DNA of 51,284 bases from Bacteroidota bacterium (GTDB taxonomy: Bacteria > Bacteroidota > Bacteroidia > Cytophagales > Cytophagaceae): contig JAEVZS010000001.1 of the NCBI GenBank assembly GCA_023392125.1, positions 1 to 51,284 of the forward strand. The letters run 5' to 3'. The notes beneath the pieces were generated by a model, which was not told where the DNA came from, did no database searches, and saw nothing but the letters and a program-made list of their open reading frames with translations. Shown here one piece after another: positions 8,970 through 17,596 of this stretch (its first letter is position 1; the number at the start of each line of letters is the position of its first letter). Position numbers and translations under genes: made by a program.

Positions 8970-10736
8970 ATGGGTAACCCATATATTTCCCTTCTGCGAA
9001 CGGCCTGGTCTTATGCGGGAAGGGAAAAGAGTCGCTTTGTACGTATTTACATCATGTTTGCCTTATCAAACCTGGTGGTTGCCGTAGCGCCGCTGCTCTA
9101 TGGCTGGTTTATAGACGGATTGCAGAAAGATGGACTGAAAGCGTTGCGTTTTGCCTGGATTTATGCCGCTGCTTATGTAGGGCTTAAGCTGCTCGAATGG
9201 GTTTTTCATGGCCCGGCCAGGGTAATGGAGCGTAAGCTGGCTTTTCATATCAGCAGAAATTTTATGGTGGAGCACTACCATAAAGTAGTGCATATGCCGA
9301 TGAACTGGCATCAGGACCATCATACCGGATCTACCATCAGTAAGGTAAGGAAAGGCTATGAAGCGCTGAAAGAGTTTTTTCAGAATGGCTTCCTGTACGT
9401 TTATGCTTTCGGGCGTTTTCTGTTTTCTTTCGCTGCCATGATATATTTCTCTCCGCTGTTTGGCAGTATTGCTGTAGTGCTGGGAGTTATTACCATCTTT
9501 ATTATTATTCTGTTTGATAAACCTTTTGTCCGTACTCTGAAAGAAGTCAATGAAAGGCAGCACTCAGTCATGGCATCGCTCTTTGACAGCCTTTCCAATA
9601 TCATTACTGTGATTACACTGAGGCTGGAGCGTCAGATGGAGATAAGCATGCTGGACAAGATCAACGATGTGTATCCGCCTTTTCGCGAAAATGTGGTTAT
9701 CAACGAGCTCAAATGGTTTGTTGCCCAGATCATGGTGGCGCTGATCTATGCCGTAGTGGTGCTGGGCTATGTGTATCAGCATATGGAGCCGGGCACTGCT
9801 TTTTTTATAGGAGGGCTCGTCACGCTGATTGGTTATGTCAATCAGTTTACGGGCGTCTTTAGCGATATAGCAGCTCAGTATACCAAAGTGCTACAGTTTA
9901 ATACAGAGGTAGAGGCAGCCAGAATGCTTGTAGGCAATTATAAAATGGAAGTGCTGCCGCCTTCGGCCGGAATTCCGCAAAGCTGGAATGCTGTACGTAT
10001 CAGCAATCTGAACTTTACCCATGCCTCGTCCCGGAAAGTGGCTGCGCTGACTTCTATTAACATGAAGTTCAGAAGAGGGCAGAAGGTGGCGCTGATCGGG
10101 GAGAGTGGCAGTGGCAAAAGTACTGTTCTGGCACTTCTGAGAGGCTTGTATCAGGTGCATGATGGCAGTTCGGTTATTTTTGTGGATAATCAGGAAGTGT
10201 CGTTCAGGCAGCTGGCTAATATGGTGAGCCTTTTTCCTCAGGAGCCCGAGATCTTTGAAAATACGATTCGCTATAACATCACCTTGGGGCTGGAAGTGTC
10301 TGAAGCAGAAATACTGGAAGCCTGCCACCTGGCCGGGTTCTATGAGGTACTGCAAATGCTTCCCAACGGACTGGATTCGTATATTCAGGAAAAAGGCGTA
10401 AACCTGTCGGGTGGACAGAAGCAGCGCCTGGCACTGGCCAGAGGTATTCTTGCGGCTCGTACGAGCCAGATCGTGCTGCTCGATGAGCCGACCAGCAGTG
10501 TTGATCCCCGCAACGAGTTATTGATTTATCAGGGACTCTTTGCGCAGTACTCAGACAAGATCATTATTTCATCTCTGCACAGGCTGCACCTGCTGCTCAA
10601 TTTTGATTATGTGTATATACTTGATCAGGGGCGTATACTGGATGAGGGAACTTTTTCAAGGTTAAAAGCAGAAAGCCCGATATTTCAGGCAATGTGGCAG
10701 CATCAGGAAGATGCCAAAAACGATGATCATGAATAA
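8970..10736 (+). CDS. ABC exporter, fused permease and ATPase
   Basis: A 588-residue half-transporter: about six transmembrane helices in residues 1-320 (type I exporter fold), then a nucleotide-binding domain. The ATPase has Walker A GESGSGKST (about 377-385), Q-loop LFPQEPEIFENTIRYN, signature LSGGQKQRLALARG, Walker B IVLLDEPTSSVD and an H-loop histidine in SSLHRLHL. All catalytic motifs are intact, so it should function as a homodimeric exporter of lipids, peptides or drugs; the substrate cannot be told. A GTG two codons upstream is an alternative start. Confidence 0.92.
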   Translation: MGNPYISLLRTAWSYAGREKSRFVRIYIMFALSNLVVAVAPLLYGWFIDGLQKDGLKALRFAWIYAAAYVGLKLLEWVFHGPARVMERKLAFHISRNFMVEHYHKVVHMPMNWHQDHHTGSTISKVRKGYEALKEFFQNGFLYVYAFGRFLFSFAAMIYFSPLFGSIAVVLGVITIFIIILFDKPFVRTLKEVNERQHSVMASLFDSLSNIITVITLRLERQMEISMLDKINDVYPPFRENVVINELKWFVAQIMVALIYAVVVLGYVYQHMEPGTAFFIGGLVTLIGYVNQFTGVFSDIAAQYTKVLQFNTEVEAARMLVGNYKMEVLPPSAGIPQSWNAVRISNLNFTHASSRKVAALTSINMKFRRGQKVALIGESGSGKSTVLALLRGLYQVHDGSSVIFVDNQEVSFRQLANMVSLFPQEPEIFENTIRYNITLGLEVSEAEILEACHLAGFYEVLQMLPNGLDSYIQEKGVNLSGGQKQRLALARGILAARTSQIVLLDEPTSSVDPRNELLIYQGLFAQYSDKIIISSLHRLHLLLNFDYVYILDQGRILDEGTFSRLKAESPIFQAMWQHQEDAKNDDHE

Positions 10737-10740
10737 AAAA

Positions 10741-10785
10741 TCCCGTAAACTGACGAGGCTTGTCAAAGCTGGTCAACTTACGGGA
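10741..10785 (-). terminator. terminator of the DUF3857 operon
   Basis: TCCCGTAA pairs with TTACGGGA, extended by a partly paired inner stem. On the minus strand the stem is followed by a run of U, and it lies just beyond the minus-strand stop codon. The + strand side has no U-run, so it mainly serves the DUF3857 genes. Confidence 0.7.
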
Positions 10786-10796
10786 TACCGTATCAG

Positions 10797-12773
10797 TTAT
10801 ATTTTTTCAATAATCAGGGTGATTTTGTTGAAATCTGCTGCTGCGTTGATCACCCTGCGGTAATCTTCGTACAGTCTGACCGGGAAATAAAGCTTTTTGT
10901 AGTATTCTTCTACTTCAATGATATAATGATTGCCTTCCTGTTTGTAGGAAGAAATGAACGCAATGATTTTATCATCATTTTCTTTGTAGTGGACATCCAT
11001 ATTGAGCGCTTCCGGGTTGGCGATTTTGTATCCGGCAGGCAGCTCAAACCGGATCTGGCGTCTGTAAAGACGCATAAAATCATTTTCAATATCAAGCTTA
11101 CGTTTTTCTTCCTGGTACATTTCCATTTGCGGGCCTATCAGATCGCCGACTTTGAAGAGGTATTTGTTGCCCGCTTTTTCCACAAGCTGGTCACTGGTCA
11201 GACTTGATTTTACAATAAAAGGCTTCTTGCCGAAATATTCCCGGCCGGCATTTTCTGCCTTGACGGAAGTGATTTCTGCATTGGTAATATAGTTGTGAAT
11301 GATGGCTTCATTGGTTTTCTGAACATCTTCGGGGGACATATAGGAATAATATGGCTGGAAGTAATTGGCGTAATAGCCACCCAGCTGATACTCCAGGTCA
11401 ACTACCGGATTGAGTATATTGTCGGTAAAGTTGACGGAAACATAGTGATTGCTGAAATTCCGGTCATGGTCAATAGGCGCAATATACTCAATCCGCCCTT
11501 CTGCGGATACGGATTTGGCATCGTGCTGGATTTTTTTCATAAACCAGCCGTAGTTGGCTGTATAATTGGCCGGTATATAGCCCAGACTGGACGTGACTTC
11601 AGAAGGAGAAAGAAAAACCTTCAGTTCGGGAAAGTAGAATAAGTACGCGGAAAGAAAATTGTATGCTTCAAAGTCCGGATCAAACTTGAGCTTGCTGCGG
11701 TCACTGGTGAGCACAAGCTCATAATCGATGCCTGCTTCGTTGAATATGGCTGCATACAGCTTGACCAGCCCATCCTCTGAGCCGACTTTGTTGTCCAGAA
11801 TTCCGGCAATAGTTCCAAATACAGGATTAGGATTTTCTATTACCATTATGTTGTGTTTGATGTGCTGCTCGATGGCCGAAATTTTTTCTCTGATTCCTGC
11901 ATATTGTTTCAGCTGCAGTTGCTGAACCAGCTTTTTGACTTTTTTCAATTCATTTTTCCCGGCCGAGTAGCATACATTCTTCACCAGAGGACTTGTGATA
12001 CCCGCATAAGTGATCAGATTGAATCTGCCAGACAGGCTGTTGCTTTCCAGCTTGTATATTAGTTGCTGCAGACTGGCAGTATAGGCGGATACCGCTTCCT
12101 CCTTCAGTGGCTCTATTTCAGCTGACTGAATACGTAATACGTTTTTGTCTTTTCTGGAAGTATCAGCTGTTGCCTGAGGAAGTCCGTTGTAAGATTTAAT
12201 TTTAAAGGTCAGATATAGGGGAGAGATAAGCTCAAACTCAACATTTTTTCTCAACTCGTCACTTTGGATGATTTCTCTGGTACCGGTATAGTTAACGGGA
12301 GTGTTCATCAGGTACAGGTGCTCTATTTCACTGCCTTTTTCCAGCCCTTCCAATGCAAAAAAACGATAGACAGCCCGTGTTTTTTCGTCCGTTGCCTCAC
12401 GGATATCTGCGTCAGAAAGGGTCCGGATCCTCCCGTCGGGTGTCAGCACGCGTACCTTGTGCGAAACATATTGAAACGATGAGCCGGAAGGAATATAGAT
12501 ACGGTTATTTTCGGCAATGGCCTTGTCTGAGTTGACCCTGATTACGGAGTGATGCAGAATGTACTGCGAAAGTCCGTCCGGAGTTTCATTGAAAAACTCA
12601 ACAGCCCGTTTGTCTTTCAGTACCACTACTTCCATTGCCGCTTCTTCCGGGGTCAGTTTGTACAGGGAACGGCTGCTCTCCCAGTCGTACGCCTGGTAGT
12701 CAGGGGTGTTAGCCAGGCAGAATCCTGCTGTAACTATCCAGATGAAAAGAAATCCAAAAATGTTTGCTTTCAT
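10797..12773 (-). CDS. DUF3857 protein with inactive transglutaminase fold
   Basis: A 658-residue exported protein with a signal peptide ending near residue 21. The DUF3857 beta domain spans about 60-220, followed by a transglutaminase-like helical region (about 290-400) and a C-terminal beta domain. Aligned with its neighbour, the catalytic Cys region GDCKD is replaced by GSEDG (about 331-335), and the His and Asp motifs are also lost, so it should not be enzymatically active. It starts 5 nt after the upstream DUF3857 gene's stop, so the two are certainly co-transcribed. DUF3857 pairs are common in Bacteroidota with no settled role; a structural or glycan/peptide-binding partner is my inference. 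Confidence 0.8.
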   Translation of the reverse strand: MKANIFGFLFIWIVTAGFCLANTPDYQAYDWESSRSLYKLTPEEAAMEVVVLKDKRAVEFFNETPDGLSQYILHHSVIRVNSDKAIAENNRIYIPSGSSFQYVSHKVRVLTPDGRIRTLSDADIREATDEKTRAVYRFFALEGLEKGSEIEHLYLMNTPVNYTGTREIIQSDELRKNVEFELISPLYLTFKIKSYNGLPQATADTSRKDKNVLRIQSAEIEPLKEEAVSAYTASLQQLIYKLESNSLSGRFNLITYAGITSPLVKNVCYSAGKNELKKVKKLVQQLQLKQYAGIREKISAIEQHIKHNIMVIENPNPVFGTIAGILDNKVGSEDGLVKLYAAIFNEAGIDYELVLTSDRSKLKFDPDFEAYNFLSAYLFYFPELKVFLSPSEVTSSLGYIPANYTANYGWFMKKIQHDAKSVSAEGRIEYIAPIDHDRNFSNHYVSVNFTDNILNPVVDLEYQLGGYYANYFQPYYSYMSPEDVQKTNEAIIHNYITNAEITSVKAENAGREYFGKKPFIVKSSLTSDQLVEKAGNKYLFKVGDLIGPQMEMYQEEKRKLDIENDFMRLYRRQIRFELPAGYKIANPEALNMDVHYKENDDKIIAFISSYKQEGNHYIIEVEEYYKKLYFPVRLYEDYRRVINAAADFNKITLIIEKI

Positions 12774-12778
12774 AATCC

Positions 12779-14704
12779 TTATAATTTGTTCAGTACCACA
12801 ACTTCCGAGTATGCTTTATTTAATTCTTTAATCATGCTATTCCAGCTTTCAAAGCTATCTGTCTTCAATAGCAGTGTATTGGTATAAATAGTCCGGGTCA
12901 TTTCAATACCGTTTTTTACTTTCCGGTAAGCTATATCAAATCCGTACCCCTCATTGGCAAATGATATATTGTCCGGAATATACCGAAGGGAGTATCCGTT
13001 TGGTATTTCGAGTGTTACGATATTTATATCCTGCTGGGTATTTTCGAGATCCATAGGATATTTACGGTCTTTCTTTATTGAAGAAGTCTGCCATAGTTTG
13101 CTCAGATGCATATTGATATACAATTCATTCCCCGCATGTTTGATATAGTCATCGATATTGAATGTGTATTCAATGGACAGAGGCTGGTCCCGGTTATAAA
13201 GGTTTTTGATCTCCAGAGAGTCAATCAGGAATTTGTTATTGCCTTTGTTGTAAAAGTCGCGTAGAACTTTGCTCCACTCCCCGGATCGGGTGCTGAGAGT
13301 ATAGGTCGAATTGATTTTTGCATAACCGCTTAAGCTGCTTTTGCCTTTGCCCAGTATTTTGTTTTGTGCAATCTGTATATTGACAGAGTCTGTAATGCGG
13401 CTTTCATCTGCAGGCAGGAGAGGTACTTTGTGTACAATAAATGTATTGCTGTCGATTCCGATCAGGGCTTCCTTCCCCTGGATAAAGGCAGTTGGCATTC
13501 CAAACGGAGTATACTGTCCGGTGGCATCCAGAAAATAATACCGGTTTCCGTGGATATAGGTACATATCATATGGTTGTCTACAGAAGGAGTGGCAACTTC
13601 AGAGTAGGCGTAAGGTATATCGCGGCTTCCGATCCAGGTCAGGTAGGAAGGAATGCCTGCGTATTCGAGCATTTTTTGTATAATGCTTGACATATCCTTG
13701 CAGTCGCCGTAACGTTTTTCGCATACCGCTCTGGCGCTGCGTGGCACAAAACCGCCCATGCCGTCCTCTATAGCTATATACTTTATATTATCCTGAACCC
13801 AGTAAAAAACTTTCCGGACTGTTTCAAGATCGGAAGCAGAACCCGCTTTTAATGAATCGGTGATTTTCTTCAATTCTTCGCTATCTTCCTTATTGGCATC
13901 CTTTACCAGTGAATGGTACCATGTATACAGCTCCTGAGTACTACCAAGAACAGTCTCGTTTTTACCTCCCGTTTTATATGATTTGATCCAGGTAAGTATG
14001 TGCGGTGTATAGTATCTGGCATCGGGAGCATCGGACTCTTTGACCAGTTTTTCAATATCATGCATTGTCCATGTATAGGTGATATTGTTGCTTTTATCTT
14101 TCTGTGTAGTAAAGCTTAGCTTTTTCTCATCCATATTGATAAGCTTCCAGTCTATTTCTACATCAGGACATACAGTAATGCTGAACTCGGCTTTCAGTAC
14201 GGGAATACCACGCTGGAAATAAAAAGATGGAAGAAAGCGGGGCTCTGTAATCTGCTTTTTGTATTTTACGTAGCTTTTGGTGCCCTGTTCCAGTTTGGGA
14301 AACAGGAAAGATACAGTTTTGCTTCCGTCGAAAAATACGGATCGGCTTAGTTTTTCCTTATGAGTAAAGTCTTTTACCTTAATCTCCCGGAATTTGTTTT
14401 TATCCGGGATCAGTGTGGCAGCCTCTATTGAAACGATATTGTCGAATTCGGAATATTCAATAGAGTGTTCAGAAAACAATCCGGCCATATTGTCAAGGTA
14501 CATCGTTTCGGAATAGCGGTCATAGCCTATGCTCAGTCTGCCTTCGGTGAGACTGATATGTATATGATCTCTGTCCTGCAGGACAACTGCCCGTTCGCCG
14601 GCAAACCTGTCCGATAATGAGCGATAGTCTGCAGACTGTTGTCCGAAACATAGGTGTGATAGGAAGAAAAAGAAAACAATGCAGAAACGAAAATCCGGAT
14701 TCAA
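12779..14704 (-). CDS. DUF3857 and transglutaminase-like protein, triad intact
   Basis: A 641-residue exported protein. The signal peptide FRFCIVFFFFLSHLCFG leads into a DUF3857 domain (about 40-220) and a transglutaminase-like core (about 290-400) with the full papain-like triad: Cys335 in KRYGDCKDMS, His378 in DNHMIC and Asp393 in FLDATG. A C-terminal beta domain completes it. Such proteins act in the periplasm or on the cell surface as cysteine proteases, amidases or cross-linking enzymes; the substrate is unknown. The start is a TTG, since no ATG or GTG precedes the signal peptide in frame. It heads a two-gene operon with an inactive paralogue. Confidence 0.83.
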   Translation of the reverse strand: MNPDFRFCIVFFFFLSHLCFGQQSADYRSLSDRFAGERAVVLQDRDHIHISLTEGRLSIGYDRYSETMYLDNMAGLFSEHSIEYSEFDNIVSIEAATLIPDKNKFREIKVKDFTHKEKLSRSVFFDGSKTVSFLFPKLEQGTKSYVKYKKQITEPRFLPSFYFQRGIPVLKAEFSITVCPDVEIDWKLINMDEKKLSFTTQKDKSNNITYTWTMHDIEKLVKESDAPDARYYTPHILTWIKSYKTGGKNETVLGSTQELYTWYHSLVKDANKEDSEELKKITDSLKAGSASDLETVRKVFYWVQDNIKYIAIEDGMGGFVPRSARAVCEKRYGDCKDMSSIIQKMLEYAGIPSYLTWIGSRDIPYAYSEVATPSVDNHMICTYIHGNRYYFLDATGQYTPFGMPTAFIQGKEALIGIDSNTFIVHKVPLLPADESRITDSVNIQIAQNKILGKGKSSLSGYAKINSTYTLSTRSGEWSKVLRDFYNKGNNKFLIDSLEIKNLYNRDQPLSIEYTFNIDDYIKHAGNELYINMHLSKLWQTSSIKKDRKYPMDLENTQQDINIVTLEIPNGYSLRYIPDNISFANEGYGFDIAYRKVKNGIEMTRTIYTNTLLLKTDSFESWNSMIKELNKAYSEVVVLNKL

Positions 14705-15042
14705 GTCAGATAGTTTAAAGTTTAGAGAAAATAATGTCAGATTTGTCAGCCTGATTTAATGATATAAATATAACAATGAATGTCTTTGAAGCTTGTGTTC
14801 CGGCGGAAATTTAATTTTATTTCCCGGTTTTTCTGCTATGCTCCGGATCTGGTTATGTTTCAGAATGCCTGGGTTCTGCTTACCGGTTGCGGCGTACATG
14901 CGTCTGCCTTTAAACCGGTCTGACTTGTTACTGATGTTTTTTTGACTTAAGGATAAAATGTTGTTTTTTTATAGTGTTGATTTCTAAAATATTGATTAAG
15001 CTATGGAGTTGTTAGGGTATGCAAATTTTAATCAGAAGATGA
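14705..15042. other. divergent promoter region, no gene seen
   Basis: Separates the minus-strand DUF3857 operon from the plus-strand histidine kinase, so it should contain both promoters. I see no RNA gene, strong hairpin or repeat. Confidence 0.5.
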
Positions 15043-16554
15043 ATGTCCCAGCGTATAAATGAGCTCGAAAAGGAAATTGAACAATTAAAAGCCGAAAATA
15101 AGCGTCTCAGTCGGGTGGAGACTGATATTTATAAAATGCTTTTTGATGCTTCACCGGATATTATCATACAGGTTGATACAGATTGCAGGATTCTGAAAAT
15201 ACATTTACCTGACTATTCGGAGGATCAGTTAGTTGATCTAATAGGAAAGGATATTTTTGAAGTTGCTCCGCCGGAGCACCACTTTAAAATAGAAAGGGCG
15301 CTGAACAAAGTATTTACAACCGGAGAGCCGGTACACTATGAAACAGAAGGTATGGTTCTGGGTAGTTATAAATATCTGATGAATTATGTGTCTCTTTTGC
15401 CAGCCTCGGATGGGAGAGCGCCTTCTGCCTATTTTTTAATCCGGGAGATTACCATGCAAAAACTTTCGGAGAAAAGAAACCGGGAAAATGACAGAAAGCT
15501 CAAAGTGCTTTTTGAAAGCTCTAAGCATATCCACATTCTCCTGGATCTGAACGGAGAGATTACATGGTTTAACCAGCAGGCGAATCTCTCCGCCATTACT
15601 TTTTATGGTAAAGAACTGAAAAAAGGAAAAAACGTAACCAGATATCTTTCCGGGTATCTTCTCAAGCAGTTTGATGAATATTATGATAGGGCCAGAGAAG
15701 GAGAAACTGTCAGTTTCTATCAGAGTCATATAATCGGACCTGAAGAACAGTGCTATCTGGAGGTATTGCTCCAACCTATAAAAGAAAGCGGAAAACTGAC
15801 ACGAATTTCGCTGGTTGGTGTAGATATTACCGAATTGAGAAAAAAAGAAAATAAACTGGTAAAAATTAATGAAGAGCTCATTTTGCAAAATCAGCAGCTA
15901 AACCAGTTCTCTTATGTGATTTCTCATAATTTGCGCGGGCCCATAGTCACATTGCTTGGTCTTATTAATGTGATTGAGGAATATAACGATGATATGCATC
16001 TCAAGGAGGAGATGTTTATTCACATTAAAAAAACTGCGCTGAATCTTGATACCGTTATTAAGGATTTAAATTTGCTGCTTTCTCAAAACGGAGATCATGC
16101 TCAAATAAAAAGTCTGGTTTCTCTGGAAGATGAAATAAAAATGGTAAAGAATTTACTGAAAACGCAGATAGAAGAATCCAATGCAATACTTGTTTATGAT
16201 TTTGACGAAGTGCCTGTTATTTATTCTGTTACCAATTATATTCGAAGCATATTTATTAATCTTATTTCAAATTCAATTAAATACAGGAAGCCGGATAGTG
16301 CAGTTTTCATTGGTGTCCGAAGCCAAAAGGGAGATAATGATAAAACAGAGCTTATTTTTGAAGATAATGGGCTGGGGATTGATCTGGAAGCCAATGCGCA
16401 CAAAATTTTCGGGATGTATAAGCGATTTCATAATCATGTGGAGGGAAAAGGATTAGGCTTGCATCTTGTGAAAAATCAGGTTAGTATGATGAATGGAACA
16501 ATTGAAGTACAAAGCAAAGTAAATGAGGGGACATGCTTTCGGATTATACTATAA
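15043..16554 (+). CDS. PAS-domain sensor histidine kinase
   Basis: A 503-residue cytoplasmic kinase with no membrane segment. An N-terminal coiled coil (1-30) is followed by two PAS domains (about 28-140 and 152-265), a second coiled coil (265-290), a HisKA helix with phosphoacceptor His295 in YVISHNLRGP, and a HATPase domain with N box NLISNSIKYRKP, G1 box EDNGLGID and G2 box GKGLGLHLVKN. All catalytic boxes are present. No response regulator lies beside it, so it is an orphan kinase. Its ligand, sensed through PAS, is unknown. Confidence 0.9.
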   Translation: MSQRINELEKEIEQLKAENKRLSRVETDIYKMLFDASPDIIIQVDTDCRILKIHLPDYSEDQLVDLIGKDIFEVAPPEHHFKIERALNKVFTTGEPVHYETEGMVLGSYKYLMNYVSLLPASDGRAPSAYFLIREITMQKLSEKRNRENDRKLKVLFESSKHIHILLDLNGEITWFNQQANLSAITFYGKELKKGKNVTRYLSGYLLKQFDEYYDRAREGETVSFYQSHIIGPEEQCYLEVLLQPIKESGKLTRISLVGVDITELRKKENKLVKINEELILQNQQLNQFSYVISHNLRGPIVTLLGLINVIEEYNDDMHLKEEMFIHIKKTALNLDTVIKDLNLLLSQNGDHAQIKSLVSLEDEIKMVKNLLKTQIEESNAILVYDFDEVPVIYSVTNYIRSIFINLISNSIKYRKPDSAVFIGVRSQKGDNDKTELIFEDNGLGIDLEANAHKIFGMYKRFHNHVEGKGLGLHLVKNQVSMMNGTIEVQSKVNEGTCFRIIL

Positions 16555-16556
16555 AA

Positions 16557-16581
16557 AAAGCCGTTTGAGACAAACGGCTTT
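16557..16581 (+). terminator. terminator after the histidine kinase
   Basis: AAAGCCGTTTG, loop AGA, CAAACGGCTTT: an 11-bp stem a few nt after the stop codon, preceded by an A-run. Confidence 0.85.
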
Positions 16582-16722
16582 CTGAAAGATCTGATTCGGT
16601 GCTCGTGTATTATTACAAGCCGAATTAATTCTCAATTATTAATTATACAATTAAAAAATATGACTGAATATTATTTAAATAAACAATATTTTGAATAGTT
16701 GACAATATGCAGCAATTAGCCT

Positions 16723-16863
16723 TTAATTGCTTTTGGTCGTATTGTTCCCTTTTGAGGTTGAAACCTTGAACTGTGAATTGGCAGCTTTTGCTTGTTCCTG
16801 CTTTTTCATTCTTTCTTTGTGCTGATAATAATCAGAAATTGGTGTTCTTGATCTCACGGTCAT
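16723..16863 (-). CDS. possible 46-residue basic small protein
   Basis: An ATG-started frame of 46 codons on the minus strand, in an otherwise empty, very AT-rich 480-nt spacer. The product is lysine, serine and threonine rich (it starts MTVRSRTPISDYYQHKERMK) and its middle is a charged helix (KERMKKQEQAKAAN). The base composition of the frame is richer in G and C than its surroundings, which supports coding. No family is recognised. It could be a small nucleic-acid-binding or regulatory protein, or a chance frame. Confidence 0.35.
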   Translation of the reverse strand: MTVRSRTPISDYYQHKERMKKQEQAKAANSQFKVSTSKGNNTTKSN

Positions 16864-17063
16864 AAAAATTTATACTTTTAGAAATTAAACGAATTATTAA
16901 AATAAAAGGTTTTAGGAAAATACCGGTTCTTTCCGGATTTTAACCGATTTATCTCTGGTTGAAAGACCTCTGTTTATATAATTCTTATTAAATGAATTTG
17001 TTATAAAACTTCTGATTTATTATTTAAGTTCCGATTTTTATCAGAAAAGGATGAAGTAAAAAA

Positions 17064-17573
17064 ATGAATGATTCAACAGAGAATATGGTGGATGATCAAA
17101 TAGTAATTGAGGCAGATTTGGACAGTGATCTGCATTCGGAGGCGATCCTGGATCTGATGAACGAATATACGCTGGATATAATGGGTGGCGGGAAGCCTCT
17201 GTCTGAGGATGTGGCCATGAGACTATTGCCGGCCTTGAGAAAACGCAGGGATGCATATGTTTTTCTGGCTTTTGTCAATTCGGAGCCTGCCGGTATGGCG
17301 ATTTGTTTTGAGGGTTTCTCGACTTTTGCTGCAAAGCCATTGATTAATATTCATGATTTTATCGTGAAAAATGAATTCCGGGGGTGGGGGATAGGCAGGA
17401 AGATTATGGAAAAGATAGAGGATAAGGCTGTCGAAACAGGCTGCTGCAAAATAACGCTGGAGGTGCTCGAAGGAAATAAGCCGGCTATAAGTTTGTATAA
17501 ATCAGCTGGTTTTTCAAATTATGAGCTTGATAAATCGATGGGGAAAGCGGTTTTTATGGAAAAAAAGCTGTAG
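17064..17573 (+). CDS. GNAT family N-acetyltransferase
   Basis: A 169-residue single-domain acetyltransferase. Motif A, which binds acetyl-CoA, is present as FRGWGIGRKIMEKIEDKA (about 108-125), and the C-terminal part LEVLEGNKPAISLYKSAGF is the usual motif B. It transfers an acetyl group to an amine of an unidentified substrate. It converges on the glpD gene with only 23 nt between them and is otherwise a single gene. Confidence 0.9.
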   Translation: MNDSTENMVDDQIVIEADLDSDLHSEAILDLMNEYTLDIMGGGKPLSEDVAMRLLPALRKRRDAYVFLAFVNSEPAGMAICFEGFSTFAAKPLINIHDFIVKNEFRGWGIGRKIMEKIEDKAVETGCCKITLEVLEGNKPAISLYKSAGFSNYELDKSMGKAVFMEKKL

Positions 17574-17596
17574 CAGGGTATGCTGCCACAGGGTTA

